Source: an uncultured Roseburia sp.
GTDB taxonomy: Bacteria; Bacillota; Clostridia; Lachnospirales; Lachnospiraceae
Direction: 5' to 3'
Length of the DNA stretch: 64,000 bases
NCBI GenBank assembly: GCA_900542495.1
Contig: UQNW01000019.1
Coordinates: 1-64,000, forward strand
The notes under the pieces were generated by a model. The model made no database searches, was not told the origin of the DNA, and saw only the letters and a program-made list of their open reading frames with translations. Shown here piece after piece: positions 33,631 to 42,057 of the stretch. Position 1 is the first letter of the stretch, and each line of letters starts with the position of its first letter. Made by a program: the position numbers and the translations under genes.

Positions 33631-34323
33631 ATGGCAAAGAAGGTTCTTGTTGTTGATGATGAAAAATTGATCGTAAAAGGTATCCGTTTCAGCTTGGAGC
33701 AGGACGGAATGGAAGTAGACTGTGCATATGACGGAGAAGAGGCACTGAAAATGGCAACAGAGAATCATTATGATATGATTCTGTTAGACATTATGCTCCC
33801 GAAGATGGATGGTTTTGAAGTGTGCCAGCACATTCGCGAATTTTCTGATATGCCGATCGTTATGCTGACTGCAAAAGGCGATGACATGGATAAGATCCTT
33901 GGTCTTGAGTATGGAGCGGACGACTATATCACAAAGCCTTTCAATATTTTAGAGGTCAAGGCAAGAATCAAAGCAATCATGCGAAGAACTGCAGGAAGCC
34001 AGCCGAAGAAGGATGACTCTAAGGTGATCGAAGCAGGAGATCTTAAGTTAGACTGCGAGAGCAGAAGACTGTTTATCCTGAATAAAGAGGTGAATCTGAC
34101 TGCAAAGGAATTTGATCTCTTAGAGCTTTTAGTCAATAATCCGAATAAAGTCTACAGCAGGGAAAATCTGTTAAATCTTGTCTGGGGTTATGAGTATCCG
34201 GGCGATGTCAGAACGGTAGATGTGCATGTCAGACGTTTAAGAGAGAAGATCGAGAAGAATCCAAGTGAGCCAAAGTATGTTCATACCAAATGGGGTGTGG
34301 GATATTACTATTACCAGAATTAG
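33631..34323 (+). CDS. OmpR-family response regulator
   Basis: 230 residues. Receiver domain 1-120 with the phospho-acceptor Asp53 (LLDIMLPKMDG), acidic pair DD9-10 and Lys in TKPF. A winged-helix domain follows (LTAKEFDLLELLVNNPNKVYSRENLL, VDVHVRRLREKIE). The closeness to the kinase gene (15 bases) shows a two-component pair. It resembles WalR/PhoP-type regulators but the regulon is not evident. Little Shine-Dalgarno is visible; translation is probably coupled to comEA. Confidence 0.95.
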   Translation: MAKKVLVVDDEKLIVKGIRFSLEQDGMEVDCAYDGEEALKMATENHYDMILLDIMLPKMDGFEVCQHIREFSDMPIVMLTAKGDDMDKILGLEYGADDYITKPFNILEVKARIKAIMRRTAGSQPKKDDSKVIEAGDLKLDCESRRLFILNKEVNLTAKEFDLLELLVNNPNKVYSRENLLNLVWGYEYPGDVRTVDVHVRRLREKIEKNPSEPKYVHTKWGVGYYYYQN

Positions 34324-34338
34324 TCAGGGTGTGAAAGA

Positions 34339-35781
34339 ATGTCCAGATTTAAAAATGTCATTAATTTTTTTAAAAGTCTGAAATTCAGACTGATACTTTT
34401 CTTAATTCTTTTTGGGATTGTTCCCGGAATCGTTTTAAAAGTTGGAATTGTAAAGACTTACGAGGATCGTTCTGTATCGATCAGGACGAGCGAGATTTTA
34501 AGTCAGGCAAAGATTCTGGCGAATCAGATTGTTTCCAATGATTATTTGAATTATCCAAATTCAACCATTATTAATGCGGAATTAGATCAGCTTTCCAATA
34601 TTTATGACGGTCGTGTCATGGTGATCGATAACAGCTTTCACATTATCAAAGATACTTATGATCTTGATACCAATAAGACGATTATCTCGGAAGAGGTGAT
34701 TGAAAGCTATTACGGTCAGGAGATTAAAAAATATGACGCGGAGAACCGCTATATCGAGCTGACAGTTCCTTTAGTCAGAAATATGGAGCAGACCGGCAAT
34801 ACAGAGATTTTAGGCGTTATGTTGGTCAGTGTCTCAACAGACAGTAGTCATCTGAATATGGAATATCTTGCGCGCAATGCCTATGTATTGCAACTGATCT
34901 GTGCGGTAGCGGCAGTGTTCCTTGCAGTGATCTTAAGCATCCAGCTCGTAAAACCATTCCATAAGATGTCAAAGTCCATTGATGAGATCAAAACAGGATA
35001 TGGCGATGATGCATTGGCAGTGGATGATTACACCGAGACGATCGAGATCTGCAAAAAGTTTAATGAGATGCTTGGAAGAATGAAAGTATTGGATGATTCC
35101 AGACAGGAATTTGTATCAAATGTGTCTCATGAGTTGAAGACACCGCTCACATCCATGAAGGTACTGGCTGATTCCCTTAACAGCATGGAAGATGCACCGA
35201 TCGAGCTTTACAAAGAGTTTATGGGCGATATTGGAAACGAGATCGACCGCGAGACGAAGATCATCAACGATCTCTTATCGCTGGTAAAAATGGATAAATC
35301 AGCAGCAGATCTTAATGTTACGAATATGAACATCAACGAATTGCTGGAGCAGATTTTAAAGAGACTGAATCCAATTGCAGAAAAACAGAATGTGGAGCTT
35401 GTGTTAGAGAGTTTCCGTCCGGTATCAGCAGATGTGGATGAGGTGAAGATCACGCTGGCATTTACGAATCTGATCGAGAATGCAATCAAGTATAATAAAC
35501 CGGGCGGCTGGGTACATGTGACGCTGAATGCGGATCATCAGTATTTTTATCTGAAAGTTGAGGATTCCGGTATCGGTATTCCGGAAGATTCCTTAGAGCA
35601 TATTTACGAGCGTTTTTATCGCGTGGATAAGTCCCATTCAAGAGAGATTGGCGGAACCGGTCTAGGACTTGCGATTACCCGTAATGCTGTGCTGATGCAC
35701 CGCGGCGCAATCAAAGTATTTAGTACAGAGGGAGAGGGAACCATTTTTAATGTCCGTATTCCTTTGAACTATATTGCGTAG
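34339..35781 (+). CDS. membrane sensor histidine kinase
   Basis: 480 residues. Two membrane helices (about 15-35 and 183-203) flank an extracellular sensor of about 145 residues, followed by a HAMP linker, then HisKA with His264 in NVSHELKTPLTSMK and an HATPase domain (NLIENAIKYN, EDSGIGIPED, GGTGLGLAI). The G-boxes are intact, so kinase activity is expected. It is WalK-like but lacks an obvious PAS domain. A GerMN lipoprotein gene follows at 46 bases and could modulate the signal. Confidence 0.95.
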   Translation: MSRFKNVINFFKSLKFRLILFLILFGIVPGIVLKVGIVKTYEDRSVSIRTSEILSQAKILANQIVSNDYLNYPNSTIINAELDQLSNIYDGRVMVIDNSFHIIKDTYDLDTNKTIISEEVIESYYGQEIKKYDAENRYIELTVPLVRNMEQTGNTEILGVMLVSVSTDSSHLNMEYLARNAYVLQLICAVAAVFLAVILSIQLVKPFHKMSKSIDEIKTGYGDDALAVDDYTETIEICKKFNEMLGRMKVLDDSRQEFVSNVSHELKTPLTSMKVLADSLNSMEDAPIELYKEFMGDIGNEIDRETKIINDLLSLVKMDKSAADLNVTNMNINELLEQILKRLNPIAEKQNVELVLESFRPVSADVDEVKITLAFTNLIENAIKYNKPGGWVHVTLNADHQYFYLKVEDSGIGIPEDSLEHIYERFYRVDKSHSREIGGTGLGLAITRNAVLMHRGAIKVFSTEGEGTIFNVRIPLNYIA

Positions 35782-35827
35782 CCTGTGTGATATATGACAG
35801 CAGATTTTTAATAATGGAGCAGAAGCA

Positions 35828-36787
35828 ATGAGAAAAAAAATAGTCTTTCTTTTGACATTCATCTGCATTTTATTGCTGGCGGGATGTTCGAATGGAAAAG
35901 AGACAAGTAAATATAGCATTGAATATCTGAACAAGGAAAAAACCGGGATTGTGGAGGTGCCTTATGATGCGTCTGCCACAACGAAGGAAGCGCTGATCGA
36001 GGAATTTTTTGCAGCGTTAAGTTCTGATCCGGATAATGTGGAGTACCGGAAGCCAATTCCGAATGATGTGGAAATCACGAACTATTCTTTGGACGGAGCA
36101 CTTCTTACTATTTATTTTGATGCAGATTATCTGAACATGAAAGAGGTAGAAGAAGTTTTGTGCAGAGCAGCAGTCGTGCGGACAATGACGCAGATTTCCG
36201 GAATAGACTGTGTTTCCTTTTATGTGGATGAGAAACCGCTGACCGACACGAATGGTAAAATGATCGGAACCATGTATGCGGAGAGTTTTGTGGAAAATCC
36301 GGAAGAACAGATCAATTCCATTCAGAATACGAATCTGACTTTGTATTTTTCCAATCAGGCAGGAGACGGACTTGTAAAAGAGACAAGGCGTGTGCATTAC
36401 AGCAGTAATATTTCACTGGAAAAACTGATCATGGAACAGTTACTTGAAGGACCGGAAAGCAAGGATGCCAAGTCAGCAATCCCGTCCGGAACCAAGCTGA
36501 TCAGTGTATCTTTGGTGGACGGTGTATGTTATGTCAGCTTAGATGACAACTTTAAGAATCAGGATTATTCTGTGAATGAAGCGATTGTTATTTATTCTAT
36601 CGTAGATTCGCTGTCAGAGCTGTCTTCTATCAGTAAAGTGCAGATTTCCGTGAATGGGGATACCAGCGGTGTTTACCGGGATAATTTTAAATTGGCAGAT
36701 ATGTATGACAGGAATCTGGATTACGTTGCAAAAACAACGGAAAACGATACAGAGGTTATTGAGGAGACAGAAACGGAGGAACAGTAA
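35828..36787 (+). CDS. GerMN-domain lipoprotein
   Basis: 319 residues with signal peptide and lipobox LAGC (Cys20). Two GerMN-like repeats can be followed (about 45-155 and 180-290), each with an IPNDVEI/IPSGTKL-type strand and a YFDADYL/SLDDNFK element. GerM proteins act at the cell envelope in spore formation or germination. Here the gene sits directly after a kinase, similar to lipoproteins that tune envelope kinases. The C-terminal 20 residues are acidic. ComEC follows. Confidence 0.85.
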   Translation: MRKKIVFLLTFICILLLAGCSNGKETSKYSIEYLNKEKTGIVEVPYDASATTKEALIEEFFAALSSDPDNVEYRKPIPNDVEITNYSLDGALLTIYFDADYLNMKEVEEVLCRAAVVRTMTQISGIDCVSFYVDEKPLTDTNGKMIGTMYAESFVENPEEQINSIQNTNLTLYFSNQAGDGLVKETRRVHYSSNISLEKLIMEQLLEGPESKDAKSAIPSGTKLISVSLVDGVCYVSLDDNFKNQDYSVNEAIVIYSIVDSLSELSSISKVQISVNGDTSGVYRDNFKLADMYDRNLDYVAKTTENDTEVIEETETEEQ

Positions 36788-36790
36788 TTT

Positions 36791-39163
36791 TTGTTTAAAC
36801 GGCCATTATGTGAAATGGCATCTGGATTGATTCTTGGTATTTTATTTATGAAATATAAAAAATGGTATCTGGCAGCAGCGGCTGCCGGGATACTGTTTTG
36901 CATTGCGCAGAATTTATGGCGCAATGTCATCTGCAGCGAAAAAGAAAAGAACTGTGCAGCCACTACAGTTACAGAGTGGAAATCTGGATTTTGGAAAGAA
37001 AATGTCAGAAAGTGGATGTACCTGTCAGCCAGGGTGGGATGTTTTCTGGCATTCTTTTTGGCAGGAATGTTTCATTATGCGGAGAATGAAGCGTTTCGTC
37101 AGAATTATATGACAAAACTGTGTGACGGAATGGGTGTGACTGTGCAGGGAAAACTTGGCAGCAAACAGGCGAAGAATGGACAATATTCCTATTATTTAGA
37201 TCAGTGTTATTTATCAATTGGGCAGGAGATACTGCCCTGTAATCAGATTCTTTTTTATCAGAATTCCGATGCATATTCGATCGGACAAACCCTTATTGTA
37301 ACTGGAACTGTGGAATTATGGAAAGGTGCATCCAATGATGGTAATTTTGATGCAAAGTCCTTTTATGAATCGAAAAAAATTGATTTCAAATTAAACGATG
37401 CAGCAGTACAGGAAGCTTATGGCGCTAAGGATTCCTTTGGTGAAAAAGTCTACAGGCTGCGCCGGAAATTAGCCGGTGTGTACGAAGCATGTATGAAGGA
37501 GCAGGATGCAGGTGTCTTATCCACTATGACACTTGGTGAAAAAAATCTTCTGGATGCAGATGTGAAACAGATGTATCAGAAGGCGGGAATCTCTCATGTG
37601 CTGGCGATTTCCGGCTTACATATTTCTGTAATCGGAATGGGGTTATACAGGCTACTTCGGAAGGTCAGGTGTTCATTCTTTGGCGCAGGAGTGATTGCGG
37701 GAAGTGTGATCGTCTGCTATGGGATAATGTCGGGATTCGGTACGTCAACTGTCCGGGCGGTGTTGATGTTTCTTGTCCTGTTATGCGGACAATGGATCGG
37801 GAGAAGTTATGATTCCCTGTCAGCGCTTGGATTTGCGGCAATTGTGATTTTGTGGGATAATCCCTATCTGCTCTGGTATGCAGGATTCCTGCTTTCGTTT
37901 GCGGCTGTGCTTGGAATTGTTGTGGCAGGGCAGACGCTTCTTAAGATTCAAAAACCATTCTTTCAGTTTACAGAGAACTTCCTGGTCAGTTTTGCAATCC
38001 AGTTGAGTACGGTACCGCTTACGGCTTATTTTTTCTATGAAGTACCGGTGGGGTCTATGTTTATTAATTTTTTTATATTGCCAGTAATTGGAATCCTGTT
38101 GTTTCTTGGTCTGACTGGTGGTTTTCTGGGATTGCTTTCTTTTCCTGCTGCAAAGACAGTTTTAGTGCCATGTCATTGGATTCTGGCTTTTTATGAAAAA
38201 GTATGCAGGTTAAGCGCCAGACTTCCCGGGGCAACCTGGATCACTGGAAAGCCGGACTGGAAAAAATTGGCTTTTTATTATGTGACAGTGTGCGTGATAC
38301 TTTTTGTAATGAAACAGTTGAAACGGAGAACAGGGTTTGTTTTTACAGGGAGTATTTTACTGCTTCTGGTGCTTTATAATCCGGTGAAAGGGTTTGAACT
38401 GGATGTTCTCGATGTGGGGCAGGGAGACGGTATTTATCTGCATACGAAAGAGGGAACGAACCTCTTTTTTGACGGCGGAAGTACTGATGTGAGCAAGGTT
38501 GGAACATATCGTATGCTGCCATTTTTAAAATCAAAGGGTGTTGGAAAAATTGATTACTGGATCGTTTCACACACGGATGCGGATCATATTTCCGGTCTGA
38601 AAGAAGTGTTAGAGGCAGGGTATGAGATTGACCATATCGTTGTTTCAGCCTATATATTGGAGGATGAAGCATACCAGTCACTGGCAGATACGGCAGAGGA
38701 ATACGGAACAGAAATTCTTGACATGGACTATGGTGAGGTGCTTACGGACGGAGAGGCAGAGCTTCGCTGTATTTTCCCGGATAAAACTTATAAAAGCGAG
38801 GATAAGAATGCTCTGTCACTTGTACTTTTGTATGAGGAGAATGGTTTTTCAGGCATTTTTACAGGGGATATCAGCAGTGCAGAGGAAGCGTATCTTATAA
38901 AGCAGGGAAGAATTAAGGACGTGGACTTTTATAAGGCGGCGCATCATGGCTCGAAATACTCGAACAGTCTGGAATTTTTAATGGAACTTTCGCCCGAGAT
39001 CACAACAATCTCCTGTGGTGAGAACAACCGTTACGGACACCCGGGGGAGGAAGCACTTGCCCATATCAGGCAAAGCAAAAGTGCAGTTTATGAGACAATG
39101 GAAAGCGGGCGTATCCGTATCCGTGTGGAGAAAGGACAACTGGTGGTGGATGAATTCCGGTGA
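36791..39163 (+). CDS. comEC: ComEC/Rec2-family DNA-uptake channel
   Basis: 790 residues with a probable TTG start (GGAGGA nine bases upstream; the next in-frame ATG at 36815 is an alternative). N-terminal helices and a soluble OB-like DUF4131 domain to about 220, then the competence membrane domain (ISHVLAISGLHISVIGMGLY, SGFGTSTVRAVLMFL) to about 530. The C-terminal metallo-beta-lactamase domain keeps DVGQGDGIYL, SHTDADHISG and AAHHGSKYSN. It would carry single-stranded DNA across the membrane. A shorter MBL-only paralog is not meant here because all domains are present. Confidence 0.95.
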   Translation: MFKRPLCEMASGLILGILFMKYKKWYLAAAAAGILFCIAQNLWRNVICSEKEKNCAATTVTEWKSGFWKENVRKWMYLSARVGCFLAFFLAGMFHYAENEAFRQNYMTKLCDGMGVTVQGKLGSKQAKNGQYSYYLDQCYLSIGQEILPCNQILFYQNSDAYSIGQTLIVTGTVELWKGASNDGNFDAKSFYESKKIDFKLNDAAVQEAYGAKDSFGEKVYRLRRKLAGVYEACMKEQDAGVLSTMTLGEKNLLDADVKQMYQKAGISHVLAISGLHISVIGMGLYRLLRKVRCSFFGAGVIAGSVIVCYGIMSGFGTSTVRAVLMFLVLLCGQWIGRSYDSLSALGFAAIVILWDNPYLLWYAGFLLSFAAVLGIVVAGQTLLKIQKPFFQFTENFLVSFAIQLSTVPLTAYFFYEVPVGSMFINFFILPVIGILLFLGLTGGFLGLLSFPAAKTVLVPCHWILAFYEKVCRLSARLPGATWITGKPDWKKLAFYYVTVCVILFVMKQLKRRTGFVFTGSILLLLVLYNPVKGFELDVLDVGQGDGIYLHTKEGTNLFFDGGSTDVSKVGTYRMLPFLKSKGVGKIDYWIVSHTDADHISGLKEVLEAGYEIDHIVVSAYILEDEAYQSLADTAEEYGTEILDMDYGEVLTDGEAELRCIFPDKTYKSEDKNALSLVLLYEENGFSGIFTGDISSAEEAYLIKQGRIKDVDFYKAAHHGSKYSNSLEFLMELSPEITTISCGENNRYGHPGEEALAHIRQSKSAVYETMESGRIRIRVEKGQLVVDEFR

Positions 39164-39255
39164 GAAAAGGGGATATTTTCAGGAAGAATATGCATTGATG
39201 TGTTAGAAAAATTTCTTGAAGGAAGCGTTATTGTTTTATATAATGAATTGGGGTT

Positions 39256-39303
39256 TTGTTAATTTTTCACAACATTCATAACCTAAATTTGAATTTTACA
39301 AAA
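39256..39303. repeat. intergenic repeat family copy C
   Basis: TTGTTAATTTTTCACAA (39256-39272) is the exact complement of part of copy A (TTGTGAAAAATTAACAA). It continues CATTCATAACCTAAAT, almost the same as copy B near 46.98 kb. It lies upstream of the DUF3006 gene, after comEC. Confidence 0.65.
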
Positions 39304-39331
39304 GCCAATTTATATAAAGGAGAGCCTAAAA

Positions 39332-39505
39332 ATGCTGGTATGCGATTATATAGTAGAACAGATCGACGGTGATTATGCACATTTGAGAAGAATAGATGAG
39401 CCGGATGGCGAGTTGAAATTAGTAGCAAGAGCACTGCTTCCAATGGAGATCACAGAGGGAAGCAGATTACATTATGAACTGATGCAGTATACTTTGATTG
39501 GATAA
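39332..39505 (+). CDS. DUF3006-type small protein
   Basis: 57 residues; ATG 39332 with AAAGGAGAG upstream. The pattern CDYIVEQIDGDYAHLRR, then LLPMEITEGSRLHYE, fits DUF3006, a small beta-barrel-like family often encoded next to ComEC-type or MBL-fold proteins, as here. Function unknown. It ends five bases before holA and is probably cotranscribed with it. Confidence 0.75.
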   Translation: MLVCDYIVEQIDGDYAHLRRIDEPDGELKLVARALLPMEITEGSRLHYELMQYTLIG

Positions 39506-39510
39506 CGAGA

Positions 39511-40488
39511 ATGAAAACGATTGATGAAGATATTAAGAGCGGACAATTTAAAAAAATATATCTGCTGTATGGCGACGAGGCTTATCTGAAAAAGCAGTAT
39601 AAGGACAAACTGAAAAATGCATTGGTACAGCCGGATGACACTATGAATTTTACGGCGTATGAGGGAAAAGACACGAATCCGAAAGAAGTGATTGATCTTT
39701 CGGAAACACTTCCTTTTTTTGCAGACCGGAGAGTGATTCTGATTGAAAACAGTGGATTCTTTAAAGGAAGCTGTGAGGAACTGGCAGAGTACATGGCGCA
39801 GGTTCCGGATACAACATTGTTTCTTTTCGTGGAAGAAGAAGTCGACAAGCGTTCTAAACTTTATAAGGCGGTGAAAAATGCCGGAAAAATCGTGGAGTTT
39901 ACGACACAGACCGAAGAACTTCTGACGCGCTGGATTTTAGCAAGACTGAAAAAAGAAGGCAAGAATATCACAGGCTCCGTCATGCAGCTGTTTCTGAGCA
40001 AGACGGGAACCGATATGGGGAATATTGACCGGGAATTAGAAAAGCTGATCTGTTACTGCATGGATAAGAATGTGATCGAGGCGGCTGATGTGGAGGTTGT
40101 GACGACAGAGCAGACCACGAACAAAATTTTTGATATGGTAAATGCAATCGCAGAGCACAATCAGAAAAAGGCACTGGATCTGTATTATGATCTGCTGACG
40201 TTAAAAGAGCCTTCTATGCGAATTATGTTTTTGATCTCCAGACAATTTCAGATTCTCTTGAATATCAAGGATATGGCTGGAAAAGGTTTTGATAATAATA
40301 CGATGGCGCAGAAAGCAGGAATCCCGCCATTTGCAGTACGAAGAAATGTAACGCAGGCGAAAGGCTTTACGATGCAGCAGTTAAAACAGGCGATCCGGGA
40401 TGGAGTTGATTTTGAGGAAGCAGTCAAGACTGGGCGTATGAATGACCAGATGGCAGTAGAATTATTTTTGATGAAATACAGTAAATAA
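39511..40488 (+). CDS. holA: DNA polymerase III subunit delta
   Basis: 325 residues, the usual length. The subunit opens the sliding clamp as part of the clamp loader. YLLYGDEAYLKKQYKDKL near the N-terminus, FFADRRVILIENSGFF, TEQTTNKIFDMVNAIAEHNQKKAL and a RIMFLISRQFQILL helix in the collar domain are family hallmarks. As expected for delta, there is no functional P-loop. It follows a DUF3006 gene and converges on rpsT, an order common in Clostridia. Confidence 0.95.
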   Translation: MKTIDEDIKSGQFKKIYLLYGDEAYLKKQYKDKLKNALVQPDDTMNFTAYEGKDTNPKEVIDLSETLPFFADRRVILIENSGFFKGSCEELAEYMAQVPDTTLFLFVEEEVDKRSKLYKAVKNAGKIVEFTTQTEELLTRWILARLKKEGKNITGSVMQLFLSKTGTDMGNIDRELEKLICYCMDKNVIEAADVEVVTTEQTTNKIFDMVNAIAEHNQKKALDLYYDLLTLKEPSMRIMFLISRQFQILLNIKDMAGKGFDNNTMAQKAGIPPFAVRRNVTQAKGFTMQQLKQAIRDGVDFEEAVKTGRMNDQMAVELFLMKYSK

Positions 40489-40524
40489 CAGAGCGTTCGC
40501 TTTGCGGACATTCTGTTATCAGAA

Positions 40525-40565
40525 ATAAAAAATCACCAGTATGACGGTACTGGTGATCTTTTTGA
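40525..40565. terminator. bidirectional terminator between holA and rpsT
   Basis: ATCACCAGTA (40532-40541) pairs perfectly with TACTGGTGAT (40548-40557), with an A run before and a T run after. It serves both converging genes. A second hairpin, with TAACAGA and TCTGTTA arms, lies just before it at about 40484-40519. Confidence 0.85.
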
Positions 40566-40591
40566 ATTCGCGAATTTTAATTTATCTTCTA

Positions 40592-40855
40592 TTAAGCTAA
40601 TGTGTTAACAAGTTTTGTTAAACGAGAAACTTTTCTAGCAGAATTGTTTTTGTGATAAACACCCTTAGAAGCAGCGCTTTCGATAGTAGAAATTGCAACT
40701 GTTAATGCAGCTTTTGCAGCTTCTTTATCGTTTGCAGCAACAGCAGCCTCAACTTTTTTGGTTACTGTTTTAACTTCGGATCTGATAGATTTGTTTCTAG
40801 CAGCTTTTGTTTCAGTTACTAAAATTCTCTTCTTTGCAGATTTAATGTTAGCCAA
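40592..40855 (-). CDS. rpsT: ribosomal protein S20
   Basis: 87 residues starting at a TTG (complement of 40853-40855), seven bases after GGAGGT. The N-terminus ANIKSAKKRILV and the lysine/alanine-rich helical body are typical. It binds 16S rRNA early in 30S assembly. A UUG start is also used by E. coli rpsT, where it is part of autogenous control; the same could hold here. It is alone on the minus strand between holA and gpr. Confidence 0.95.
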   Translation of the reverse strand: MANIKSAKKRILVTETKAARNKSIRSEVKTVTKKVEAAVAANDKEAAKAALTVAISTIESAASKGVYHKNNSARKVSRLTKLVNTLA

Positions 40856-41007
40856 TCTGTACACCTCCAATTTTTTTATGATTGTAATTGTTCATGATTG
40901 TTACATTAAAGCCGGACACGGACAGTTCAATGTAAACATACTAGAGTAGTATAGGACATTTCTATAAAGCTGTCAATATATAAAATGACATTTTTTTCAA
41001 AAAATAC

Positions 41008-41037
41008 GGATAAACTTAAAATGTCAGGGACATACTA
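41008..41037 (+). promoter_or_regulatory. sporulation-type (sigma-F/G) promoter before gpr
   Basis: CATACTA (41031-41037) matches the -10 of forespore sigma factors; GGATA (41008-41012), 18 bases upstream, is a weak -35. Forespore expression fits a spore protease gene that starts 58 bases on. Confidence 0.45.
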
Positions 41038-41094
41038 ATTGAAATCAGTGGACGAAAACGATACGCCACAAGAGAGAAAAGAGGAGAAATGCAT

Positions 41095-42054
41095 ATGTAC
41101 CAGATTAGGACAGACCTAGCATTAGAGACACAGGAAAAAATGCAGGAAGATAAGGTGGAACTGAAAGGAGTCCGTTTTTCGGAGGAGCAGGTCAATAAAA
41201 ATCTGACGATCAGCACCGTAGTGATCGAAACAGAGAACGGTGCAAAAGCCATGGAAAAACCAAAGGGAACATATATTACGATCGAGGCGTCGAATATGGA
41301 TGAGGAGGACGAGGATTATCACAGAGAAATCTCAGAGCAGCTTGCGAAGGTGTTAAAACAGCTTATCAATGTAAAAAAAGAGGACGTATCTGTTTTGATC
41401 GTAGGGCTTGGCAACCGGGCAGTCACGCCTGACGCACTTGGCCCGAGAGTGGTAGATAATCTATACATTACGAGGCACATTATCAATGAATATGGAAAAT
41501 ATGCCTTTGGGAAGGAGCATGTCAACCGTGTGAGCAGTATTGTACCGGGAGTGATGGCGCAGACAGGGATGGAATCCATGGAGATTGTAAACGGTATTGT
41601 AAAAGAGACAAAACCGGATGTTGTGATCGCAATTGACGCGCTTGCTGCAAGAAATACGAAGCGGTTAAACCGCACAATTCAGGTGACAGATACCGGAATC
41701 AATCCGGGAAGCGGGGTTGGCAATCACAGACATGGACTTAATGAAAAAAGCATCGGAGTCCCGGTCATCGCAATTGGAGTGCCAACGGTCGTGGATGCCG
41801 CAACCATTGTCAATGACACTATGTTTAATCTTATCACAGCCATGAATGAGAGCAGTGAACTGCAGACACTTGGAAATACATTAGGAGAATTAAACGAGAC
41901 GGAAAAGTATGAACTGATCCGGGAACTGTTAGCACCGAACCTGAACACTATGTTTGTGACACCCAAAGATATTGATGAATCGGTAAAACGTCTTAGTTTT
42001 ACAATTTCAGAGGGGTTAAACATTGCGTTGATCGACAGCAACATTTTTGCATAA
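41095..42054 (+). CDS. gpr: spore (germination) protease GPR
   Basis: Start set at the second ATG (41095), eight bases after GAGGAG; the ATG at 41089 is too close. 319 residues. The propeptide IRTDLALE contains the self-cleavage region, and VGLGNRAVTPDALGPRVV, PGVMAQTGMES and TGINPGSGVGNHRHGLNEKSIGVPVIAIGVPTVVDA-like segments are diagnostic (only a fold-specific aspartate system, no serine site). It degrades small acid-soluble proteins on germination. Followed after three bases by spoIIP. Confidence 0.96.
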   Translation: MYQIRTDLALETQEKMQEDKVELKGVRFSEEQVNKNLTISTVVIETENGAKAMEKPKGTYITIEASNMDEEDEDYHREISEQLAKVLKQLINVKKEDVSVLIVGLGNRAVTPDALGPRVVDNLYITRHIINEYGKYAFGKEHVNRVSSIVPGVMAQTGMESMEIVNGIVKETKPDVVIAIDALAARNTKRLNRTIQVTDTGINPGSGVGNHRHGLNEKSIGVPVIAIGVPTVVDAATIVNDTMFNLITAMNESSELQTLGNTLGELNETEKYELIRELLAPNLNTMFVTPKDIDESVKRLSFTISEGLNIALIDSNIFA

Positions 42055-42057
42055 TGA

